A DNA stretch of 64,000 nt from Lineus longissimus (taxonomy: Eukaryota > Nemertea > Pilidiophora > Heteronemertea > Lineidae). Below are positions 30,499 to 40,920 of the stretch, one piece after another. Under the pieces are notes generated by a model. It worked only from the letters and a program-made list of their open reading frames with translations. It was not told the origin of the DNA and ran no database searches. The stretch is taken from the NCBI RefSeq assembly GCF_910592395.1, contig NC_088322.1, positions 7,747,431 through 7,811,430 on the forward strand. Reading direction: 5' to 3'. The translations under genes were made by a program, and so were the position numbers. Positions within the stretch are counted from its first letter, which is position 1. Each line of letters begins with the position of its first letter.

Positions 30499-33034
30499 CC
30501 TATGGCATCTTTTGCCGGAAAAAACCCAACTTTTATTATGCCAAAGGATGTCGCGTTTTTTTCTGTTTATCTGTTCTTTTCATTTCGAGCACTGCTAATG
30601 CCGCAAGTAGGCCTACCACGGCGCGAGATAAAACGAGATTGCAAGAAACGTCGTCCCTAAGATCCGTAAGCCAGGCAAAAAGAAGCTGGGTGCTGTTTGA
30701 CTAGTGTAATGGCACCCAGGGTGCTTATTGTCCAGTCGATCTCGAACCTGGGTATCATTTGTCGGCACCCAGGACGACATCCACCCTTTCAGCCAAAGTT
30801 GTCCCTTAAAACGCTGGAAATTTAGGATGGCAGCTCTAGCCACCTCACCTAAGAAGTGGCATCGGCGGTTTTCCATCATGTGCATAGAGACCGGCTAAAT
30901 GGGTGTATACGGGTCTTTGGAAATCTCTTTCTCGGCCTTTTTGATCAGACGGCGTACAAGTTCATCCTCAGGTCACCACCATCGTCTGCTGCAGATCCGT
31001 TGAATGAAGAGCTTTCAGTGTTTATTATTTTGACGTTGAATTTTCGTTATCCGATACAGTTGAAGTGATATCTATTGTTTATTGTTTACTGATGCAGTAA
31101 ACAAGCGCCATATCAATTCCGTCATCTGCGTACGAAGGCCGTAAAGTCACGTGACACAATCCGGGGGACACAATCACTGCACCACGCAACAAACCCCTGT
31201 GATATGTCATGCATAAAATTTGAAAATTACTCCTGTATGCAGGGGACCGCGTTGTACGATTTTCTATAGAGCGCATACACGTTATGGTTTCTAAAGGAAC
31301 GAGGTTGCCGTCTGTAATAAAATGAATGATGAAAATTGGGAAATTACATTCTTTTGTTACCGAATGCATGCAATATGATATTATACTTTAATAAATCTGA
31401 TTATGAGTCGGCATCTCTTCCAATTTGGAAGATCAGACCAAATACTGGCGTCACGACGGCCCTTACACCGAAAGTCCCGTGCCAAACGGGTCGGAAAACT
31501 CCGCAAAAGATTAATTTTGCAAAAAGTGTCGGCACATTTTGTGTTCTTACCATGTCAAGTAAATCCCAACTCGGGTCATCGCGTTCTGAGTTAGAATGAT
31601 TAAAAATTTCGCGCTAATTTGGTTAAAAATTTGGATAAATGGCCCATTACGAAAAAAGGACACGGCCTCGCTCAGATCTGGTAGACATCTGTGAAAGTAC
31701 GCTTTATTCTTTTCAGCTGAAATAAAATGAAATGAAGGGTTACAGTCATGTCATTAGATGGCATGCTGAGAGGCGTGGGGGGGGGGGGGGGGGGTATCCT
31801 GAACCTCTCTGATACGACTGACTCTGGTTTTTCGAGGATGGATCGAGGGTGTATGAGTCTAAATTTCAGCTGCATGGGCGCCAGGCCCTTTGGCCTCTTA
31901 GCATTTTTCTTGACCATCGCCACTTTTTCGGCCTATGAGCCAAACGACTCTTCAAGTGGTCATCAATCTTTTCCAACACTTATATACTTATTATCAACTT
32001 CTTCTTCGTGAATGTTGCTAATACAAAGATTGAGTATGTAATAAGCTAATTGCCCGCTCTTTGCGCACTAGATGGAAAGACATTTTGGCCGGTGCCCAAA
32101 TCAACAATTTACGGATCTTGTTGCAATAAGGTGATTGTGTTTTCCCTCCTAATGCGTAGCGGGAGTGTTTAGACTAGGAGGCCTTGCACTATATCTACCA
32201 AAGATATATATAAAAACTGCTTGCTGAACACCTCTGTCGCGGTCTTTTTGGTAAGGGAACGGTGGTGAAACCTCGACATTGCATACAGGAAAAAAATGCG
32301 CGCTTGGTTGTTACTCAGTCCTTGGTTCAAAGACAAAACGTCCTCTAGGCAGCGGAATGGGCCTTTGCACAGACAAGCCATGTGACATGAAACAAATATA
32401 TAACTATTCCAAATAATTGTTTAGAAAGTTTGTGAACCTATCAAAACAAAATTGTGAGTGTTGGGGACCTTTTCTTCGAATCATCGGACGTCACTAATTA
32501 CAAAGGAGAGTTCGTCAACAAAATGACCCGTACACTGACAAACGACTACTCCACTCAGTTTGACCATTAGGAACTTTTGTTAGAGCCCCATCCCAAAGTA
32601 AAGGGTCCTAATTATAGATGTATGTTCCTGAATACTTTTGAAAGACAGTGATTAAGAATTTCAATGGCGGCTTTGTCGGACCCTTTGATCTCAGCCCGAT
32701 TTCACAACGTGTAGTTATTTTCTTGACAGAAGGAGCGCATATTTTGAGGTACAAATAGTTTGATATCATGCCCACCCAGGAAACCCGGATATCTACATTT
32801 CTATGCGAGCAAATCAATCAGAATGTATCTGAGCAATCATACGCTTGTTGAGGGCATTTCGTCCACATTTTTCATCATGCCCCTCATGGCCAACCTTGGT
32901 GTTTATATATATACATATATAGAGGAAGTTTGAAAACACCCACGTGACCGCAGCGCAGGGCCTGGACGTTGAAAACTAAGTTTTGTGCACACATTCGTAA
33001 TCTTTGTTTTTAAGTCGGTACAGTCCAGTTTAGC
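30499..33034. other. Non-coding; FOX-type palindrome and G-run
   Basis: A perfect hairpin at 31082-31104 (arm TTGTTTACTG, loop ATG) contains two facing TGTTTAC Forkhead-type words. An 18-G run lies at 31777-31794. Open frames around the G-run (31672-31923 minus, 31748-32011 plus) are low-complexity artefacts. No exon recognised. Confidence 0.45.
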
Positions 33035-33208
33035 CTTCAATCAGAGGAGGGATTTAATCGGGGAGGTGGCTAGCACTCAATATGAGGCTACGTTTACCCG
33101 GGGAGGTGGTTAATCTTCAGTCTGAGGCTGGATGTACTCGGGGAGATGGCTAGCCTTCAATCGGATGCAGGGTTAGTCGGGGTGGTGGCTAGCCTTGACT
33201 CGGCGAGG
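33035..33208 (+). repeat. 40-bp minisatellite, 4.4 units, about 1 kb upstream of Frizzled
   Basis: Units at 33035-33074, 33075-33114, 33115-33154 and 33155-33193 plus a partial. Each runs CTTCAATC-like, then a G-rich middle, then CGGGGAGGTGGCTAGC-like. Lengths are 40, 40, 40 and 39 nt, so the period is tight although units differ by 20-30 per cent. G-rich words (GGGGAGGTGG) occur once per unit. Confidence 0.85.
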
Positions 33209-34155
33209 TTTTTGCTGAGTTTTGAAGGCCACTTTCGCATTTTGGCAAGACATTGAATTGTCCAATCACGTTTTCCAAGAAAACCGTTATGTCTACATAA
33301 TGGTCGTTATCCAAACCTCAGGAAACAAAGGCCTCTTCAAACCAATTCACACCGCACATACATTCACTTTAGTTTGTTTTATTTGGGTGTTATTTCTAAC
33401 AATCTGGCCAATGCAGAGGGGTTAGTATGCGTCCTGTCAAAGAGTTAGACCTGCTGAGCATGGCTTGGTACCAGCGAATTGTGTTTTCTGCAGTTACTTA
33501 TGTTTCTTTTTCTTTGTAATGGAGATAAATGACCAGTCACGGTTAGATAATTCCAAAGAAATGGTCCCTGGCCCAGGGGAAAAAAATTGATTGGCGTAAC
33601 TAATGATTTCCGAACACACACACCCATAATTTCTTTGTGTTCATGAAAGGAAGAGCTGAAAATTGTAGATTTAAAACGAATAGATTGATAAAACTAAGGG
33701 AAAAATGCATGGAACGACTTCAAAGTAACCCTAAATGTCCATAGATTCCCGTACAATTACCTATTACTAGAGAGCAGCACTGTACACTTTGGACAACGAT
33801 GATTGCCAATTAATGATTATCCAATAAGAAAGCAGTTCACAGTAAAGCCGCTTGTAACCGCTACTTTAATTGGCCGAGCAGTTTCAAAATGCCCTGGCCT
33901 GTGGGTAAGATTATCATTGATTTTCTCAAGAAGAGCATTGGCTCTACTGAGGGCTCCGTGAAACTCCTTTGACATGTTTTGTCTCTTTTCAAAGTGTATT
34001 CACAAAAGGCAGCCATAGCCAAGACAGAGCAGGGAAAGATGTTCCGAAATTAGGCGAATATTTCGTTTTATTGCCGATATATCAACGATTTTCCGATTTT
34101 CGACTAGAAGGATACCTATGGGACTATTCTAGCGTGATTTAGAACCGCTGGCGAC
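33209..34155 (+). promoter_or_regulatory. Frizzled upstream region, candidate promoter and 5'UTR
   Basis: No TATA box is seen close to the ATG. At about 33808-33880 there is a motif-dense stretch with GCCAATTAATGATTATCCAA (two CCAAT-like words and a homeodomain TAAT core) and TTTAATTGGCCG (inverted CCAAT). One TCF/LEF-like TTCAAAG occurs at about 33990. The start site is not determinable from sequence alone. Confidence 0.3.
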
Positions 34156-35877
34156 ATGGCGGGGTTCAAAGTCAGGACGATTTTAGCCGGGAAAATTCTA
34201 GCTCTGCTGTGTGTTTTTTCGCATGGTGTGAAATCTCAGTATGGAGGGCAGCTTGCAGATTCCAGCTCTTTGCCACACCACGGCAGATGTGAGCCCATCA
34301 CGATACCGCTGTGTAAAGACATACAATACAATGAAACAATCATGCCCAATCTTCTTAATCATCAAAAACAAGATGATGCGGGCTTAGAAGTGCACCAGTT
34401 CTTTCCCCTAGTCAAAGTGAGGTGCAGCCCTCATCTGAAATTTTTCCTGTGTGCAATGTATGTGCCTGTGTGTACTGTTTTAGAAGAAGCCATACCGCCG
34501 TGTCGGTCGTTGTGTGTTCAGGCACGGACAGGTTGCGAGAGTTTAATGAACAAGTTTGGGTTCCATTGGCCCGAGTCGCTCGACTGCCAGAAGTTTCCCG
34601 AAAAAGGTTTGTGCGTCGGTGAAAATGCCACAGACTCCGTCGATCCAACTGCAAAACCTGGCGGTGGTGGGACTGGCGGTGGTGGAACACATACAAACGG
34701 AAGTGGCGGAGGGTGGCGTCCTGATGGCGGTCACAAAATGGAATGTCCCTACGAATATACGGTGTCGGATTTGGATTACAAACTGCAGGTTTCGGGTCAC
34801 ATGCTGGACGATTGTGGCGCGCCATGTAATGATTTGTTTTTTCACGATAATGACCTACGTCAGTTCGCGCGGATATGGATTGGGGTCTGGTCTTGCTTGT
34901 GTTGCGTCTCAACGTTATTCACCGTACTTACATTCTTGATTGACATGCAGAGATTCCGTTATCCCGAGCGACCAATCATCTTTCTCTCGGGATGTTACTT
35001 TGTCGTGGCTACAGCGTACATCACAGGATTTGCATTAGGGGACCAGGTTTCATGTGTGGGCCCATTGCCGCCTCCTCCGGATAAAGGGGTGAAAGCAAAT
35101 GACATGGTTAAGATAATCACGCAAGGAACAAAAAAGGAAGGATGTACAATCTTATTTATGATGCTTTATTTCTTCAGTATGGCCAGCTCCATCTGGTGGG
35201 TGATTCTGACACTGACGTGGTTCCTCGCTGCAGGAATGAAATGGGGGCACGAAGCCATCGAGGCGAACTCTCAATACTTTCATCTAGCGGCATGGGCTGT
35301 CCCAGCAATAAAAACAATCGCCATCTTGGCAATGGGTAAAGTCGATGGCGATTATCTCAGTGGAGTGTGTTTCACAGGACTATCGGACATGACCACACAT
35401 TTAGGATTCGTGGTCGTACCGTTGGCCGTATTTCTTTTAATAGGGTCGTGTTTCTTGGGTGCCGGTTTCGTGTCCCTTTTCCGTATTCGGACTATCATGA
35501 AAAGTGACGGTACGAAAACGGATAAGTTAGAAAAACTCATGGTTCGTATAGGAATCTTTTCGGTACTTTACATGGTCCCCGCGATCGTGGTGATAGCATG
35601 TTATATTTATGAGCTAACATCCCATGAGGAGTGGATGATGGGGTGGCATGCGCGTGCGTGCCAGGGATTCAAAGAAGTGAACTTCTGTCCTGCGAATCGA
35701 CAGGAATACATCGGGAATCCGCAGCCGGATTTTACGTTTTTTATGATAAAATATCTCATGACAGTCATCGTAGGGATTACTTCTGGATTTTGGATATGGT
35801 CGAGCAAAACTATCAACTCCTGGAAACGTTTCTACGCCAGGGTTTTCACGGGACGTAGGGAGGAAGCTGTCGTGTAA
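34156..35877 (+). CDS. FZD: Frizzled receptor, Fz1/2/7 subfamily, single exon, 573 aa
   Basis: Seven-pass Wnt receptor that couples to Dishevelled in canonical and planar-polarity signalling. Signal peptide about 1-27. The cysteine-rich Wnt-binding domain has all ten cysteines (45, 53, 90, 99, 106, 116, 120, 127, 144, 153) and subfamily text such as [28 protein letters not shown] and IPPCRSLC. A glycine-rich linker lies at 169-193, possible N-glycan sites at N59, N157 and N181. Seven hydrophobic segments: about 238-262, 273-294, 330-356, 377-393, 415-441, 464-485, 527-548. The Dishevelled-binding KTxxxW motif is KTINSW (551-556). The C-terminus EEAVV lacks the Thr/Ser at -2 found in the vertebrate ETxV PDZ ligand. 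Length and intronless structure are normal for Fz1/2/7. The ATG is followed by a hydrophobic leader and is the only suitable start. Large antisense open frames are shadows. Confidence 0.98.
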   Translation: MAGFKVRTILAGKILALLCVFSHGVKSQYGGQLADSSSLPHHGRCEPITIPLCKDIQYNETIMPNLLNHQKQDDAGLEVHQFFPLVKVRCSPHLKFFLCAMYVPVCTVLEEAIPPCRSLCVQARTGCESLMNKFGFHWPESLDCQKFPEKGLCVGENATDSVDPTAKPGGGGTGGGGTHTNGSGGGWRPDGGHKMECPYEYTVSDLDYKLQVSGHMLDDCGAPCNDLFFHDNDLRQFARIWIGVWSCLCCVSTLFTVLTFLIDMQRFRYPERPIIFLSGCYFVVATAYITGFALGDQVSCVGPLPPPPDKGVKANDMVKIITQGTKKEGCTILFMMLYFFSMASSIWWVILTLTWFLAAGMKWGHEAIEANSQYFHLAAWAVPAIKTIAILAMGKVDGDYLSGVCFTGLSDMTTHLGFVVVPLAVFLLIGSCFLGAGFVSLFRIRTIMKSDGTKTDKLEKLMVRIGIFSVLYMVPAIVVIACYIYELTSHEEWMMGWHARACQGFKEVNFCPANRQEYIGNPQPDFTFFMIKYLMTVIVGITSGFWIWSSKTINSWKRFYARVFTGRREEAVV

Positions 35878-38850
35878 ATGCAGCACCGAATCCGGAAAAA
35901 AGTAAGCATGGTTTACTTTCGGTGTTGTCGTGAGTGAAACAAGCCTCAGATGATGATGGAACAAGTCGGATACCAGGGTTGTTATTTAAAAAAAATTGCC
36001 ATGATGAGTACAATTTCTTATGACTGTGGAATACTCGGGTGTGACTGTGAGTTGCACTACATGTACAGTGACAGATTGAGATTGGTCACAAAAAACTTTT
36101 TCAATGTTTACTGATGGACATACTTGTATAGAGTAAGGTCAGGATATAGACTATTTTACGGATAGCCAGCCTACACTACTAACTACAGTGTTGCATTTTG
36201 TTAAAATCATGTCTTTTTTCATTTGGCAAATAACTTGATTCAAAAGAGCATTGGACTGCTGATACGGATAGTGGAACACTAATGGATCATTTAAGAACAA
36301 ATTGGCCTGACCGAAGAGGAAGAATTGACTGCCACTTTTTTGTCGTCAATTGATAGAGGCTGATGATCTTTTTAGGGAAGGCAGTGAGTTTTCAAGTCGC
36401 TCAGAAAATCAACAAAAAAGTTCTTTTGTCTGAGGCTTGTTTCCATTTGGTGCATCTCTTTTAGGTGTTATCTCAACTACATGGTGCTACATGTACTACT
36501 ACTGGTATGCAGTTTTGGGAAATGACACGGACAGGCAATTTTGAGCACTGCAGGGCTCGAGCTACATGTAGACTTTCTAACTCGGGAGTCTTGACAAAAT
36601 CTCAGGAGTCCTGTAACAGATTTCAAAGTTAAGAGTATAAAGAGGGTCCTGGGCCAAGTTTTAATGCTTCAAAAGACACTTTTCAGGGATTATCTCGAGC
36701 CCTGCACTATAAGTGAAAAACCAGTGATGTAGTTTATCTTTGAAATTGGTGAAAATTTCTAAAAAAGAATTTTGTCCATGATTTTTATTTTGGCGTGTTT
36801 GGCGGATTACGAAATTTCCTTCAGTTCTTCCCCCAAAATATGACAGTAATGACCACTTCAAACAAGAAATTTTTGTTGCATTATATGCAGTTGGAGCTTG
36901 ATTTTTATCATTAAGTTCATTAGCCAGGTGTTTTTCCAATGCATGCCCTCTTCTCACTATTGGCACTACAAAATGTAGTAGAGATTGCACATTTGAGAGT
37001 TGCATCTTGAACTCGGGCCCATTTCATTTATACTTGTGCATTTTGTATAAAAATGCATTTCGAAATAGCAAAATGTTGAAAGCCTTCAAAAACTTCGCTT
37101 TCAGGTTTCTTGCCTTCGACACCCTAGATGGCTTCTCTCACTGGCTACACAATTACGGCGAAGGTGACATAAATGTAGACTTACAGTAGAGGGTTGTCCC
37201 CGCAGAGGAAGGAACCTGGATTTTCAGCATTCTCCACCGTTTGTTTTTGAAGGGTGGCCACATGTGACACAACATACTTTCATGATGTCATACAGAGGCA
37301 TCTGACATAAATCAGTGAAAAATGGACACTATCAGTAGTTTTTAAAAAATGGTCGATGCTAGTGCAGTGTTCTCTGCAACAGTTTTTTTTGGCATTGTGA
37401 CTGTTAGTGAAGAAATGGGTTTTTTTACACTTTTTTGATCTGATTTTATCTACAACAAAATCTGTCGGGGTCCCTAGGTAAAATCTTCATCAACTCCGTA
37501 AATTATTTGTCTGGATGCCAAGTTTTTTTGTCAGGCCAGGGTGCTAAAATGGAAAACTGATAGTTTTTGGTGCGGCGCCTAAGCAAAAGCAGTGGAGAAT
37601 TCCGATTTCATCCGGCTATTCAACTTGTGTACAAGTTGTCCGTTGTAGCGCAGAAAACCTGACATTATGGCTAAATCTATTGACTTAACATGTATGTCAA
37701 CATCACCTTTCCCCAAATTTACAAATTACATATACGTAGGGAGTTGTATAGACCTGGTTTTTTGCCACGGTGATATTAGCTTGGGGTGTAATGTTCATTC
37801 AGTTCCTTTGCCCACTGGCAAGCCTTTTCACTTACCTATGTACATCTAAAATAAAACCTTGTTGAAGTAAACTAAGATTTTTAGTATAGGCATCACGCGC
37901 ATCGCAGGGATGGCAAATTTCTGGCAAATTTCCTACTTTTTCTTTACTCGTTGTCAATGCCGATTGCTGGAATGAACATGTCTCTGTTTCAACTCTCAGT
38001 GAATCTTCAAAATGGAATTCTCATTTGCTAAAAGTATAAAAACCCAGTTTTTAGGCATTTTTGTGATTTAAGTGATAGCTGATCAAAGGAGAACATTTTT
38101 AAAGAAGTTTTTTTAGCTCTTTTGCATCATTTGTTGCATCAACAACTTATTACTTAAGAGGAATCGAACCCATCTGGCTACTGGCCTGTAACATCATTTA
38201 CAGTATCAAGGCAATCCGCATGCATGTGAGGTCTACAGTTTTTTTTATATGAACGTTTCAGGAGATGATATGTATACATCCTTCTGATCAAATGCCTGTC
38301 ATTAAAACCCCAAAAATTTTCAGTCATTTTGAGATTGATGTCCATACTTGCTGTAAAGCATGGTCCTTGGTGCACACACATGCACTGTCGATACGATTTC
38401 AGGAGGGAGAGTCGAGCAGTAAATGAAATTAAAAATTCATTGAGCAAAATAAGAGAAATATGCTGTCAAAATGGCTGTCGTTTTGGCTGATGTTCATGAT
38501 TGAGTTTCGGGTAAGGGTAACTGTACAGTAATAGCTCCAGTGCAATTATACTCTAAATTATAGCTTCTGTGTGCATTTCATGTGTACAGCCAGACGTTTG
38601 TTTTACACTGTCTGGGCTACATTTGTACCACTTGACCTTATAAAAAAATAAGGTCGAAAAATTATAATGTGAAATAATGTTTTTTAGATGAATGGAATTT
38701 TTTTCTCCTAAAACTTCAAAATAATTGTGTTCCTTTGTGTAAATCGTGTATGTCATGTATTTCCGACAGTATTGTTACAGATATTTTATCCGTTGATGAT
38801 AGTCACCCAAACAGGGCTATTGTTTTTTATGAATGGTGAATAAATGTGTA
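35878..38850 (+). other. Probable Frizzled 3'UTR and flank
   Basis: AT-rich, no coding. The first AATAAA after the stop is at 37850-37855, another at 38839-38844 and a third at 38946-38951, so a 3'UTR of 2-3 kb is plausible. A hairpin at 38634-38655 (GACCTTAT ... ATAAGGTC around an A-run) is not a pol II terminator and may be chance. Confidence 0.4.
38159..38225 (-). repeat. tRNA-headed SINE remnant (minus strand)
   Basis: On the minus strand, GATGTTACAGGCCAGTAGCC is followed by GATGGGTTCGATTCC (B-box GGTTCGATTCC). It resembles the heads at 3082 and 55465 in the distance and order of blocks. Too short to be sure. Confidence 0.35.
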
Positions 38851-40800
38851 AATAACATTTATAAATGAGGAATTTATTTTTCACTTTGTAATCTCAGATC
38901 ACTATCAGAAGTTTTGCGACTACATTGTTTTCAGGAATGAAGGCAAATAAACCTTGGATTTGGAGAAGCTACCTGGGAAGGAGGTTTGGGATACTGGCCC
39001 TCCATTTACAATTCGTCATCACCATATTAAAAAATCAATCCGTGTAACCACCACATGAAGATATTGTGATGAGGTCACGAAGGTGGTGAATTGGCCAAAA
39101 TAGTTCCCCCCTGGTCATGCCAGTGGTTAAAAATAATCATACCGTACATTTGGATGTTTTTTCTCCATCTGTAATCAGTGTGATTTGATGAAGTGAGTTT
39201 TTACATAGCTAGACATTTTCACGAATTTTTTAACGATATAACATTCTCTTCACAAAACATGTTAAAAAATATTGCAGCCACTTCCTATCTGGATTTTGAA
39301 TTTCAGAAGTCCACTGCCCTTCTCAGAACTTCCTAGAACTTGGATCAGAGGAATGCTCGATGGTGGGAGGCGATGGTCAATATTTATTCACAGGAAACTC
39401 GGCATAAATTCATCTCCTGAAATTCCTGATTGTTGCCTTGGGGCATCTTCCGCCCTCAATGATAACAGGGACGAAATATTCATAATATTTCAAATCATTC
39501 CCTTTCTTTGGTTTCTGGTTGACGCTTTGTCCGTAATGCAGGTTGGAATCTTTCATAATTTTCTTCCACTCCCGATCATCTGCGTGAGCGAATCTGCCAT
39601 TCTTGAATCCTGGGTCGACTTCCGAATCCACACCAACCGGAGGGTGGGCGTCTGAGAATCTATTTCGGGCCATCTTAATTTAATTTCATAACAATGAGAT
39701 CGCGATGTGAATACATTTCTTGTTCTGCCGATGGCCTTTACCAGTTCGGGGTATTGTGTAGATCGGTGCGGCTGAGTCGAGAGTCGCTCCATGTTTGTCT
39801 GCCTTTGTCAGTCGCCATAAAGAGGGTGAGGTCGGCTCTAGTTACTTGCAGAATACGGAGAAGACAAGCTTTTCACTGCAGAAATCAGTCATAATAACAG
39901 GGAAGACCGTCTGGAATTATTTTGAATCAATTCGGGTAATTTGACCCCAAATCTGATTTTCCCCGCATACTTTTTTTGCAACAGAACAGTGTCCAGAATG
40001 GGCATGTTGCTAATTATCATAAAACCTGGAAATCTCAATTATCATAAAATCTGGCAATTACAATGGATCACACTCTTACATTGTACCCTTACTCCACTCT
40101 GAGGTATTCAAGCTAAAAATCCAATGGATATTTGACTGTTCTTTCTTTCAATTTTACTCCATTAGAACAAAATTCAATATTATTTTTCTCTTTTTTGCAA
40201 TGGAAGATGATTTTTTCATGAGCGTGTATGCAATTTTCTGAAGTTTTATCTGATCTCGTCTAGCTTGTTTGGAGTTGATTGACAGTTTCATTGATAAGCT
40301 TGCGCATCTAATCTTGGAAGGAACGGCTCAGGAACGGGTAGGCGAGGCACTGTAGCTTCCTTAGTCATTGAGATTTCTCGAATTGTGCTCAGAATGTTGA
40401 TGTTAGATGCCATGAATACGATGGAATATGGATTGGTTTTGGTGCGAGAAGGTAAAATTCTATTTGAATTTGGACAGGCGGACACAGTGGGGACTAGAAA
40501 TTTACAAAGTCAGGGCTGAGAGTTCATTTGAAAGGGTGCACAGCAGTTTTTCTCAAAATGGCTCTTTTGTCAGTTTTGAGAAAAAGTGCACACTTCAGAT
40601 GGAAATCATAAAGCTGACTTCATGAAAGAAAAAATTTCAAGGGCACCAATGCAAAAGGGGAGGGCACTAAGGCAATTGCCTCCATCGCCTCTGTGACTTT
40701 CTGGCTCCTCGAAGTTCAGTATCACTACATGTAGATGGTGATTTAAAAAGGGAAACCCTTGGCAACATGGGACATCTGGACAGGTTTATCAGATGGTCTG
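38851..40800. other. Non-coding, no gene seen
   Basis: A small 27-bp direct duplication lies near 40009-40055 (AATTATCATAAAACCTGG and AATTATCATAAAATCTGG). The open frame 39272-39655 (127 codons) shows no domain and no splice context. Confidence 0.45.
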
Positions 40801-40920
40801 GGCTACGTACTGTCTCCAAACCTCAATGCAGGAGTTGCACTTGTAAGTGACTGAAGACCTGGACTACGTACTGTCTCCAAACCTCAACGCAGAGTTGCAC
40901 TTGTAAGTGACTGAAGACCT
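40801..40920 (+). repeat. 60-bp tandem duplication
   Basis: 40801-40860 and 40861-40920 are nearly identical 60-mers opening GG(C/A)CTACGTACTGTCTCCA and ending GTAAGTGACTGAAGACCT, with one offsetting indel and few substitutions. Looks recent. Confidence 0.92.

Noticed and set aside
33035-33208. CRISPR-like array
   Set aside because: Units are contiguous and diverged without spacers; it is a minisatellite in an animal genome.
34412-34912. Antisense 166-codon frame and other overlapping frames in the Frizzled exon
   Set aside because: Shadows of a strongly coding exon; no protein features of their own.
38634-38655. Terminator-like hairpin
   Set aside because: Bacterial-type terminators have no meaning in this genome, and it is A-run flanked by chance.
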